DNA from: a virus
Virus record (IMG/VR): IMGVR_UViG_3300032797_000092
Span: 1 to 23,836 of that record
DNA length: 23,836 nt
Strand: one strand, 5' to 3'
Positions 6,692-14,065 of the stretch are shown here, piece after piece. The notes beneath the pieces are model-generated. The model had not been told where the DNA came from, did no database searches, and worked only from the letters and a program-made list of their open reading frames with translations. How positions within the stretch are numbered: position 1 is the first letter of the stretch; each line of letters opens with the position of its first letter. Both the position numbers and the translations under genes were made by a program.

Positions 6692-7918
6692 ATGGGAACA
6701 AATTATGCGTCAATCGACAAGGCCCTAAAGCTCGACTATCTCCCAGAACTGCAAAAGAACATCGAAAAAAAGGTAAAGACATGGGACTTGCTTTCCAAAT
6801 CTCAAGAAGGCATCAAGGGACGCGACCTCTATATCAAGATGTTCAAGTCCTTCCCGCAAGGTGTTGGCCCCGCGATTGCAGAAGCAACGCTGCCGACTCC
6901 TGGAAATGCGGGCTATGCTGAATCCAAAATTTCTGTAAAAAGAAATTATGCCGTGGTTCAGTTCGATGCCATGCTGGAAAAAGAGAGCAACGCCATCGTT
7001 GATATCGTTGATTTCGAGATGCAGGCTGCGGAAGAGTCGCTCCAAAAGGAGCTTAACTATCAATTAGCCTATGGTAATGGGGATGGGTCCAGGAGCAAGG
7101 TCATTACGGCCATTGGCTCGGGAACCACGACTGTTGCCGTGGGTTGCAGTGTCGAAACCGAGGGAACTCGCGGAGGCACTGATTTTCTGTATCCTGGAAT
7201 GTATATCTATATCGCTGGGTGCACCCCCACCGACAATACCATCGTGTCTATCGACAGTTCTTCGCAGATTACCGTTGGCACTACAATCACGAACTGCCCC
7301 GATAACGCACTGATTTATAGGCTTGGTGCCTATAGCGCCAGTGTGCAGGTTGGCATGATGGGCATTCCTGGCATCGTGAAGGATTCCGTGGCCCTTCAGG
7401 GTCTCGACCCCGCTACGGAAACCTGGTGGAAGTCCTATAAAAAGGACATGAGTAACAAGTGGTCCACCAGTGATGGTCTCTTCCTGGATGCCATTCAGGA
7501 AACCATCGACGCAATTCAGTGGAACAGCAATGGCAGAATCGACCTCATCTATGCGTGGCCCCTGTTCCAACGCCAGTATCGCTATGCGATGGAAGCAAAG
7601 CGGCGCATCGTCAACACCCTGGACTTCAAAGAAGGGCGGTCTGGTTTAGCCTATGTCACGGAAGACGGAGAAATCTCAATCCAGTCAGACACCTATCTGC
7701 CCTGGTTCAACGTCTATTTCCTTGACTCCAGCAAACTTTCTATCCGCACCCTTGAGGGAATCACCTGGGAAGAGAAAGACGGTGCCGTTCTGCGGTTCCT
7801 GGAAAGGAAAGACGTTTTCACCGCGTGGCTCAAGCTCTATTCCGAACTCATCACGACCATGAGAAATGCTCATGGATATTGGATTAACACTGGCACAACC
7901 GTTGGAGACTATAGCTGA
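6692..7918 (+). CDS. Major capsid protein
   Basis: This is the shell-forming protein. The 408-residue length is normal for an HK97-fold coat. The N-terminal helical arm (to about 50) leads to KSFPQGVGPAIAE and a PTPGNAGYAESKISVKRNY segment like the E-loop region. It continues with the long spine-helix region DFEMQAAEESLQKELNYQLA (about 108-127) and then GNGDG. Residues about 137-212 look like a small inserted beta domain (AIGSGTTTVAVG, YIYIAG, SQITVGTTI), as many coats carry. The C-terminal part ends in a beta-rich FLERKDVFTAWLKLYSELIT segment. It lies after the scaffold gene, has GGGAG before ATG, and is followed by a strong terminator. Fold assignment is by pattern and context. Confidence 0.87.
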   Translation: MGTNYASIDKALKLDYLPELQKNIEKKVKTWDLLSKSQEGIKGRDLYIKMFKSFPQGVGPAIAEATLPTPGNAGYAESKISVKRNYAVVQFDAMLEKESNAIVDIVDFEMQAAEESLQKELNYQLAYGNGDGSRSKVITAIGSGTTTVAVGCSVETEGTRGGTDFLYPGMYIYIAGCTPTDNTIVSIDSSSQITVGTTITNCPDNALIYRLGAYSASVQVGMMGIPGIVKDSVALQGLDPATETWWKSYKKDMSNKWSTSDGLFLDAIQETIDAIQWNSNGRIDLIYAWPLFQRQYRYAMEAKRRIVNTLDFKEGRSGLAYVTEDGEISIQSDTYLPWFNVYFLDSSKLSIRTLEGITWEEKDGAVLRFLERKDVFTAWLKLYSELITTMRNAHGYWINTGTTVGDYS

Positions 7919-7955
7919 TTCGTGAGGCTAACAGTCTTCTTCTAGTAGAAAGCTC

Positions 7956-7988
7956 GATGGGGGCCGCAAGGCCCCCGTCATTTTTTTT
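7956..7988 (+). terminator. Intrinsic terminator behind the capsid gene
   Basis: A 10-bp stem GATGGGGGCC/GGCCCCCGTC (one G-U pair) with a GCAA tetraloop is followed by one A and eight T residues. This is a textbook rho-independent terminator, 38 bases after the capsid stop. The next gene's GGAGG starts only three bases after the T run, so downstream genes must depend on read-through or on a promoter inside or upstream of the capsid gene. Confidence 0.95.
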
Positions 7989-8000
7989 CTGGAGGATATG

Positions 8001-8456
8001 ATGAAGAAATTATCCATCTTTGTAATCCTGGCCTTTGCTTGCTTGCAGCTTTGGGCGATGTATACGCAGCCATTTTTGAGTGCTGACATTGCCGTTAATG
8101 CTGGAGTTCTGAAGGTCAATGGAACAGACTTTACCTCTGCCGAAATAGATGTTGACCGATTTTCGGGCAATGGAACCGCTTCGCTTTATATGCAGTTTAC
8201 CAGGGCTGCTGGGTCCGCCTCAACGATAGATGCTAATTTTGAAGTTAGCTCTAATGGCGGAGCAACCTGGGCGACATTAGAGGGCGGGACACTTTCCGTG
8301 GCTACCAATCATTCTGTTATTAGCGGAACTACCGTAAGGGTATACAAACAATACAATCTCAATGGAGTTGGTAAGATTCGTTTGCAGAGCGTTAAGAACA
8401 ACGACGCATCCAATAACATTACCGCCTTCAATATTACACTCGGTATAAAGTCCTAA
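8001..8456 (+). CDS. Small exported beta-rich protein with signal peptide
   Basis: The 151-residue protein starts MKKLSIFVILAFACLQLWA, a classical signal peptide: two Lys, a hydrophobic core, then an A-x-A-like LWA site before MYTQPF. An ATG three bases earlier lies too close to the GGAGG (7991-7995), so 8001 is chosen. The mature part is Ser/Thr/Asn/Gly-rich with alternating strands. Segments such as SLYMQFTRAAG, ANFEVSSNGGATWATLEG and KIRLQSVKNNDASNN suggest a beta-sandwich like small phage surface or decoration domains. No catalytic motif is seen. It lies between the capsid terminator and another signal-peptide gene, so both may act outside the cytoplasm. A virion protein that happens to be exported is the alternative. 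Confidence 0.75.
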   Translation: MKKLSIFVILAFACLQLWAMYTQPFLSADIAVNAGVLKVNGTDFTSAEIDVDRFSGNGTASLYMQFTRAAGSASTIDANFEVSSNGGATWATLEGGTLSVATNHSVISGTTVRVYKQYNLNGVGKIRLQSVKNNDASNNITAFNITLGIKS

Positions 8457-8471
8457 AATCCGCAACGGATT
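8457..8471 (+). repeat. Short hairpin between the two exported-protein genes
   Basis: AATCCG and CGGATT form a perfect 6-bp stem around the loop CAA, directly after the stop codon at 8456. No T run follows, so it is not an intrinsic terminator. The next ribosome binding site (GAGGAG) comes six bases later. It could protect the upstream mRNA end or tune the second gene, but this is inference. Confidence 0.4.
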
Positions 8472-8485
8472 ATCGAGGAGCCTCC

Positions 8486-10930
8486 ATGAGATTGTTTTCA
8501 AAAGTCTTCCTTATCATTGCCTGCCTGCTTCTTTTTACCAACATTGGTCTGGCTACTGATTACTATGTTGATTCCGCCGTTACGGATACCAATTATCAAA
8601 GTGCCACCCCGGATTTTACGACCTACGACCACCTTACTTTTGCGACCACCGGAGGAACCGACTCTGTTTTCGCAACCGTAGCTGATGTCAATGCCGTAGC
8701 CTTGGCGGCCGGGGATAATGTCTATTTTCGCAGGGGACAGATATGGCGTGAGGCTTTACTGATAACCCATTCTGGATCAGCCGGAAGTCCGATCACCTAT
8801 ACGGCATTTGGAGCGGGAGAACTTCCAAAGATTTATTCCGTTTTCAAGGTCAACGGCGCCGATTGGCGCGATTACGACGTCTGGAAGGACATAGATACTT
8901 GGTATAGCGGAAACGGTAGTTTTGAAATCGGTACCGAACCCACAAACCGGTGGTCTATGGGTACGGCACTTTCTGGTGGTTCAACGTGTGCTCAAGATAC
9001 GGGAGAACATTATCACGGAAATAAGTCTCTGAAATTATACAAGGCAAATGGGGGATCTGTCGTTGACCCGGGAATGGGCGCTTCTTTCAAGCCCTGGGGA
9101 GCTAAATATAAGCTCAGATTCTACGGAAAGACAGATGCCTCCGCCAACATAGATTTGCGTTTCCAGATTACCGACAACGGGACAAACTACTATCTGCAAT
9201 CTGACGGTGTTACCTGGTCGACGTCACCGGCCTACTGGTTTCCAGCCGTCATTCCGGCGAATACCGCAAACTGGACGGAGTACACGCGCACATACACCCT
9301 TCCGACTTCGGGAACCTCTATGACCCTGAATCGTGTGTCTGTCAGAGTAGCCGACGCTGGTCCAGCTACCGCTTATATTGACTATTTTAGGATGGAAGAA
9401 CTGTGGCAGACGGAAGTCGCCAACAAGTATAAGATTTATTTGTATAATGGGACCGTCGGAAACCACACAATTATCATCGACGGCATAAGGGCGACCTGGA
9501 AAACCTCCATCGCCAATTTAACCACAGATAAGGATTATTATTACGACGCGACTACCGGATACTATTACGTTTATAACGCTGTCTCGCCAGAACTTGATAG
9601 TCGAAACTTTGAGTTTCCCATGACTATTCCAAGTAGCAGATCCATTAATTCAGTTTACTCATCCGGTCAAAGTTATTTCGTCCTCGACAGCCTTGCGCTA
9701 AGGGGGGGCGATAATTATACGGCTTCCTACTATGGAAATCTACATTTTGAGAACTGCGACCACTTCAGCGTAACGAACTGCCAAATATCAGGAGGCGACG
9801 GTTGTGGCATCTGTTGGGCATCCAGCGCATCACATAATAGCATCGACGGCAACTTCATAAATAACAACATCAGCCAGCATGGGGGAAGCGGCGGCGGAAT
9901 TATGATCGGAAGAAATAGTGATGTCCAGACAACCACGGGATTTCTGATTAGCGGAAATAATATCCATCATATCGGCATGAACTATATAGACCTCACCAAG
10001 GACGGTCACGCCATTGGCCTGTTCGGAAGTAGCGGGGCCGGAGGAACCCCTTGGTCAGTTGGAAACGGCGTCATAGAAAATACCGAGATTTCTTATTCCG
10101 GTCAATATGCGGTCGGAGCAGAGATCGGCCTTTACAATGCTTATAGTGTGGTAATAAAGGCCAATAACATTCATCATTGCCAAGAGTCGGGTCCCAAGAT
10201 GGGGACGGGCTGCAAGGATATGAGCGTTTACAATAACGTCATTTGGAAGAATGTCGCCACCGACGATACAAGTTATGCGAGGGGAGGCATAGTCGTCGAT
10301 TGGTCAACAGGTGGCCCGAGCTCCGTAACGAGCAATCAAAATATCAATATCTTCAATAACACGATTTGTTGGAATGATGATACTTCTGCGACGCACACCT
10401 ACGGGCACAGGGCCGGTATCCTTCTCAGGGCCTCGGGGGGCGGAAGTTTAATTAACATCGTCGCAAAAAATAACCTGGTCCTCGACAATTACAATTCTAC
10501 GGGAACCTATGGGCATCAATTATACACCCTGGGAACCCTGACCAGTTGTGTCCTTAATTATAATTGCTATTATGCGACCGACAATGTGGCTAACTTCATT
10601 TATTATGTCGATACCCTCTATTCACTCGCTCAGTTTGCTACTTATCAGTCGGGAAAGAGCCAGGACGCAAACTCCAAGGCCGTCGCCCCTGAACTCCTCA
10701 ACGCCTCGGGAACCCTGAATTACACGACCGACTATCAATTAAAATCGACTTCTCCCTGCCTTGAAAAGGGCGTTGCCCTCACTATCGTATATGAAGACTA
10801 TTGGAAAACCCCTCGACCACAGGGCCTTATGGATATAGGTGCATATGAAATGCCCACCAACGATGCCCTCAAGCTCGGGGTTGTGCTAAATCCAACCATG
10901 AATGTTCCAAGGATAGTAATCAAGAAATGA
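8486..10930 (+). CDS. Secreted right-handed beta-helix protein (putative polysaccharide-acting)
   Basis: The 814-residue protein has a signal peptide (MRLFSKVFLIIACLLLFTNI, cleavage likely near LA-TDYYVD). It then has the module YYVDS...GDNVYFRRGQIWREAL and SAGSPITYTAFGAGELPKI, familiar from bacterial secreted beta-helix proteins. Residues about 125-310 look like a carbohydrate-binding beta-sandwich (NKSLKLYK, KYKLRFYGKTDAS). From about 330 to 740 come beta-helix coils with repeated ISGNNIHHI, VIKANNIHHC and MSVYNNVIWKN units. The end has STSPCLEKGV and PRPQGLMDIGAYE, the signature I associate with choice-of-anchor Q proteins. It likely binds or cleaves polysaccharide outside the cell. CpG is much denser than in tail genes. 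No catalytic site can be assigned. The GGAG binding site is six bases before the ATG. Confidence 0.82.
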   Translation: MRLFSKVFLIIACLLLFTNIGLATDYYVDSAVTDTNYQSATPDFTTYDHLTFATTGGTDSVFATVADVNAVALAAGDNVYFRRGQIWREALLITHSGSAGSPITYTAFGAGELPKIYSVFKVNGADWRDYDVWKDIDTWYSGNGSFEIGTEPTNRWSMGTALSGGSTCAQDTGEHYHGNKSLKLYKANGGSVVDPGMGASFKPWGAKYKLRFYGKTDASANIDLRFQITDNGTNYYLQSDGVTWSTSPAYWFPAVIPANTANWTEYTRTYTLPTSGTSMTLNRVSVRVADAGPATAYIDYFRMEELWQTEVANKYKIYLYNGTVGNHTIIIDGIRATWKTSIANLTTDKDYYYDATTGYYYVYNAVSPELDSRNFEFPMTIPSSRSINSVYSSGQSYFVLDSLALRGGDNYTASYYGNLHFENCDHFSVTNCQISGGDGCGICWASSASHNSIDGNFINNNISQHGGSGGGIMIGRNSDVQTTTGFLISGNNIHHIGMNYIDLTKDGHAIGLFGSSGAGGTPWSVGNGVIENTEISYSGQYAVGAEIGLYNAYSVVIKANNIHHCQESGPKMGTGCKDMSVYNNVIWKNVATDDTSYARGGIVVDWSTGGPSSVTSNQNINIFNNTICWNDDTSATHTYGHRAGILLRASGGGSLINIVAKNNLVLDNYNSTGTYGHQLYTLGTLTSCVLNYNCYYATDNVANFIYYVDTLYSLAQFATYQSGKSQDANSKAVAPELLNASGTLNYTTDYQLKSTSPCLEKGVALTIVYEDYWKTPRPQGLMDIGAYEMPTNDALKLGVVLNPTMNVPRIVIKK

Positions 10931-11118
10931 TACAAACACGCCTCAAGGTATCCATCGGGGTTATTATCCTCATTTTCGTAGAGGCTGTCCTTAAACATTT
11001 TTTACCTGGCCTTCCCTTTGCCGAAGCCATTGGGGCCCAGGTAGTGGTCGCTGGTTGGTATGTTGATAAGGAGAATAAACGCAATATTGCCGCCATGCAA
11101 AACGGGGGAACAAAATGA
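10927..11118 (+). CDS. Small membrane protein, holin-like candidate
   Basis: The 63-residue protein has a hydrophobic segment VSIGVIILIFVEAVLKHFL (about 8-26). A shorter one, EAIGAQVVVAGWYV (about 33-46), follows, then a charged tail DKENKRN. This two-segment layout with a polar C-terminus resembles small holins or holin-like phage proteins. It starts at ATGA overlapping the stop of the beta-helix gene and ends in ATGA overlapping the next gene, so it is translationally coupled on both sides. Role as holin or as a membrane helper for the exported cargo is inferred from topology and from the next gene, which resembles XhlA-type proteins. No direct motif proves it. Confidence 0.6.
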   Translation: MIQTRLKVSIGVIILIFVEAVLKHFLPGLPFAEAIGAQVVVAGWYVDKENKRNIAAMQNGGTK

Positions 11119-11408
11119 CCAAGAAGGGGCTCATTGGGCCAAGGGGGCCAAGGGGAAGAGGTGGGGATATTGGACCGAAGGGAGAGAAGGGAGACACTGG
11201 ATTAACGTGCAAGGAGATTACGGTTCCGTGTGACCACAGGTTTACCCTCCTGGAAGAGGGACTCAAGGCTATCAAGGATAACGAACTTAAACATATCAAT
11301 AATGATCTGAAACTAATTAAAAGGATTTTGTATTTTATTTTAACCAGCGTTGTCGCTGGGTTTATTGGCCTGCTCTTCTTTATCATCAAGGGACATATTA
11401 TTTTTTGA
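11115..11408 (+). CDS. Collagen-like membrane protein (Gly-X-Y stretch, coil, C-terminal anchor)
   Basis: The 97-residue protein has three parts. Residues 5-30 are uninterrupted Gly-X-Y triplets (Gly at 5, 8, 11, 14, 17, 20, 23, 26, 29), including PKG-EKG-DTG, typical of stable collagen-like triple helices. Residues about 38-70 form a charged coil (HRFTLLEEGLKAIKDNEL, HINNDLKLIKR). Residues about 71-93 are one membrane span (ILYFILTSVVAGFIGLLFFI). The coil-plus-span half resembles XhlA-type holin-associated proteins; the collagen part is an unusual addition. It probably forms a membrane-anchored trimer. Topology, and so the side on which the collagen stalk stands, cannot be read from the sequence. 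ATGA overlap couples it to the previous gene. Confidence 0.7.
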   Translation: MTKKGLIGPRGPRGRGGDIGPKGEKGDTGLTCKEITVPCDHRFTLLEEGLKAIKDNELKHINNDLKLIKRILYFILTSVVAGFIGLLFFIIKGHIIF

Positions 11409-11417
11409 GGTAATAAA

Positions 11418-11576
11418 ATGCCATTAAGTAAAGTGGGAGAAAAAGTTTTGGCCAGATTTGAGAAAGAATACGGAACAAAAAAAGGTAAGTCTGTTTTCTA
11501 TGGCAAGGAAAATAAAGACAAGAAATTTGCCACCTTGGTAAAGCATGGCAAAAAACATCATAAAAAAGGGAAATAA
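11418..11576 (+). CDS. Small basic phage protein, 52 residues
   Basis: A short frame starting MPLSKVGEKVLARFEKEYGT with GAGG seven bases before the ATG. It is very basic: about a third of residues are Lys, ending KHGKKHHKKGK. The pattern K-V-L-x-x-F-E-x-E-Y-G-x-K-K-G-K-S-V-F-Y matches a small conserved protein I have seen in many podovirus late regions, often annotated only as hypothetical. The basic charge suggests nucleic-acid or portal contact. It sits 10 bases after the collagen-like gene and two bases before the adaptor gene, clearly inside the operon. Function is unknown. Confidence 0.8.
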   Translation: MPLSKVGEKVLARFEKEYGTKKGKSVFYGKENKDKKFATLVKHGKKHHKKGK

Positions 11577-11578
11577 CC

Positions 11579-12211
11579 ATGAACAGGGGACAGATACGGG
11601 ACAAGGCCAGGGTTCTTATTGAGGAATATGGTGAAGAGATAGCCTGGGAAGATGAGGAGCTGGACCACCTAATTGATCTTTCCTATAAGAAGGTCAGTTC
11701 TTATTTCATGCGTAAGGACGATTCCTTGTATGTCAAATCCGCGAATCTTAACCTAGAGGCAAATAAACCACTCTATGATTTAGCGGAAGACTTCCTTCGC
11801 CTGAAGGACCTCTACAACGAGGATGACTACCCGATATTCCGCCTGTATAATCCTGCCCTTAGATACAAATTTCTGGGCCAGGGAAATGTGGTGGTTTATT
11901 ATTTCCAGGGAAAGCAACTGGGACTGTTAGACATTCCTAGCGCTGGGGCTATCTATCCCTATAATTATGTCTATATCCCAGCGGCCCTAACCAGCGATGA
12001 AAGCACTCCAGATGTTCCCGAATATCTTGGACATGAACTTATCTGCCATGACGTTGCCATCAAAGCCCTGGACCTGGACGAGGAAACAAGTTCCACCCTG
12101 GTTGAGGAAACCAAGGAATTAAGGAAGCAAATCGAGGAAATTTACTATACCCGTAGCACGGACTTTCCGCGCCAGTCCGAGGGTGACGAGGCCCTTGATG
12201 ACCTGGATTAA
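11579..12211 (+). CDS. Head-tail adaptor protein
   Basis: The 210-residue, strongly acidic protein begins RGQIRDKARVLIEEYGEE followed by AWEDEELDHLIDLSYKKVSS. This is the common N-terminal helix pair of phage adaptor proteins that dock under the portal (R-x-x-V/I ... W-x-D-x-E-L-x-x-L-I-x-x-S). A central beta-rich part (PLYDLAEDFLRLKDLY, GNVVVYYFQGKQLGLLDIP) and a helical C-terminus (KALDLDEETSSTLVEETKEL) follow, again typical. It should close the portal and connect it to the tail hub encoded next. A gap of three bases separates it from the next gene. Comparable roles are played by P22 gp4 or T7 gp11, though sequence identity was not tested. Confidence 0.78.
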   Translation: MNRGQIRDKARVLIEEYGEEIAWEDEELDHLIDLSYKKVSSYFMRKDDSLYVKSANLNLEANKPLYDLAEDFLRLKDLYNEDDYPIFRLYNPALRYKFLGQGNVVVYYFQGKQLGLLDIPSAGAIYPYNYVYIPAALTSDESTPDVPEYLGHELICHDVAIKALDLDEETSSTLVEETKELRKQIEEIYYTRSTDFPRQSEGDEALDDLD

Positions 12212-12214
12212 CCC

Positions 12215-14065
12215 ATGAAAAGAAAGAGAGACCTTACTACCAGTCCCAGGTATGACTTCTCTGGTGGCCTGGTCACAATGGTAGCCAAAACGCGGTTACA
12301 GCCTAACCAACTCGCCAAGGCAAAGAACATTAACATCTTGGTAGATGGTGAAGTGCAAGTTCGTGGTGGCTGTGCCAAGGTTTCTACCGTTGCCTTCGGA
12401 ACGGAAATTGACAGATTCGTTCATTTCAAAACAGATGCTTACGATAAAATCATTGCCTATGGCGGAACCTATGTCAAGCGTCTGGATACGGGGTCACCCG
12501 ATGTTTGGACCACCCTTGAGAATGCCATGCCCGATACGGAAGATTATCGTCCCATGGAAATGGCCCAGAATATGCTCTACATTGCCCGCAGTGATGCCGT
12601 CAATGCCGTGCGAAAATATTACCCAACCAAAACCGTATTGTGGTTAGCTGGCATAGCGCCATCGGCTACCAAGGTTACGGCCACAGAGGGAACTTCGGGC
12701 AACCTGACGGGTGCCTATCGGTGGTATTATACATATTATAATTCTACCACCCTTGAGGAAAGTGACCCCAACCCAATCTCTGATGAATTGACCGTATCGG
12801 CCAAGCGGGTAACTTTAAGTGCCTTCGTGGCCAGCGCTGACCCTCAAGTGGATAAAATTCGTATTTATCGTAATTCCAGTGGAGTAACAGATTATTACTA
12901 TGTTGGAGAAAAGACCAACACCACTGCTTCCTTTGAAGATAATGTTGCCGATGATAACCTGGGTGCGTTAATTAGTTTCCTGAATGCAGCCCCACCCAAG
13001 TCCAATGTCTTGCTATGGCATCTCAATAGAATGTTTTATGTTGATGCTGATAATCCCAGCGACCTCTATTGGTCTCAACCATTCCTACCTGGGTCCGTCC
13101 CGCTTGTCAATAAGGTTTCCGTAGAACGTGGGGACGGGGGAAGAATTGTTCGACTTATTTCCTGCTATGACAATATTGTGGTCCTGAAAAACACAGGAAT
13201 ATATCTCCTTAATTTCAATGCCGCATCCCCCATAGATAGCTTTTACCAACCCGTTGCCACGAAATATGGCTGCGTAGCCCCCATGTCAGTGCAGAATGTC
13301 CGAGAGGTTATTGTTTTCCTATCTCCCGAGGGATTGAAAAAAATAACAAATGGTGGAACCACCATTGAGGACTTGGCCATCCCAGTGCAATCTGACTATG
13401 GAACGAAGGACCTGAATGCTGTTGCCAATATCTTTAGGGAATGTAGTAAGGCTACCATCGGTAGGGCCGTATCCATTTATTATGAAGACAAGAACCAATA
13501 TCATATCTCGGTTCCCTATTATACCAGTGCCAACAATGACCTGACAATAGTTTGGAATCTTGATTCCAATACCTTTGCTGCCCATGAGGGATGGAATGTT
13601 AAGGCGTGTGCGCCCTATAGATACTATGATAGCGAGCAGCTCTATCGTAGTCACAATGACCAATATATTTATCAGCACGACACTGGCAGCCTGGATGTCA
13701 CCACGCCCATTTCCTACGACTGGCAGACAGGCTGGAATGATGTCAATGGACTTCCTGACCGCAAGAGAATACGTCTATTTTTCCCAGTAATTTTTGGGGC
13801 CGATGGGGTTCAAATTAACTATGAAATCTTAAAGGATTTCGAGTCTTCGGGGTCAGGATTTACGGGGTCTATTACTCACGTTGGGGCATCCTGGTTTGGA
13901 TATGCTCATTGGGGATATAGCCACTGGGGACAGGGCGGGGAAATTCTATATCGAAAAAAGGCCCTGGTAAAGGGTAAGGTATTTTCAGTTCGCTTCTTCG
14001 GGTCATCCAGTAGTCCAGTGGGTGTGGCGGGATATCAATTCTTCTATCAACCGAGGGCACTCTAA
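12215..14065 (+). CDS. Tail hub/nozzle protein, beta-propeller type
   Basis: The 616-residue protein starts with the motif FSGGLVTMV...AKAKNINILVDGEVQVRGG, which I know from tail-closing proteins of short-tailed phages such as P22 gp10-like or T7 gp12-like. Residues about 160-250 form an FN3-like insert (GAYRWYYTYYNSTTLEESDP, DKIRIYRNSSGVTDYYYVG). Repeated propeller-blade segments follow: LLWHLNRMFYVDADNPSDLY, IVVLKNTGIYLLNF, VIFLSPEGLKKI-like and LTIVWNLDSNTFAAHEGW. The C-terminus is aromatic (WFGYAHWGYSHWG). It probably forms the hexameric nozzle below the adaptor and carries the tailspikes. The stop overlaps the tailspike start as TAATG. Family assignment is by pattern; exact homologue unknown. 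Confidence 0.8.
   Translation: MKRKRDLTTSPRYDFSGGLVTMVAKTRLQPNQLAKAKNINILVDGEVQVRGGCAKVSTVAFGTEIDRFVHFKTDAYDKIIAYGGTYVKRLDTGSPDVWTTLENAMPDTEDYRPMEMAQNMLYIARSDAVNAVRKYYPTKTVLWLAGIAPSATKVTATEGTSGNLTGAYRWYYTYYNSTTLEESDPNPISDELTVSAKRVTLSAFVASADPQVDKIRIYRNSSGVTDYYYVGEKTNTTASFEDNVADDNLGALISFLNAAPPKSNVLLWHLNRMFYVDADNPSDLYWSQPFLPGSVPLVNKVSVERGDGGRIVRLISCYDNIVVLKNTGIYLLNFNAASPIDSFYQPVATKYGCVAPMSVQNVREVIVFLSPEGLKKITNGGTTIEDLAIPVQSDYGTKDLNAVANIFRECSKATIGRAVSIYYEDKNQYHISVPYYTSANNDLTIVWNLDSNTFAAHEGWNVKACAPYRYYDSEQLYRSHNDQYIYQHDTGSLDVTTPISYDWQTGWNDVNGLPDRKRIRLFFPVIFGADGVQINYEILKDFESSGSGFTGSITHVGASWFGYAHWGYSHWGQGGEILYRKKALVKGKVFSVRFFGSSSSPVGVAGYQFFYQPRAL

Noticed and set aside
7064-7570. 168-codon minus-strand frame inside the capsid gene
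   Set aside because: Antisense shadow; the capsid frame is continuous with strong signals on both sides.
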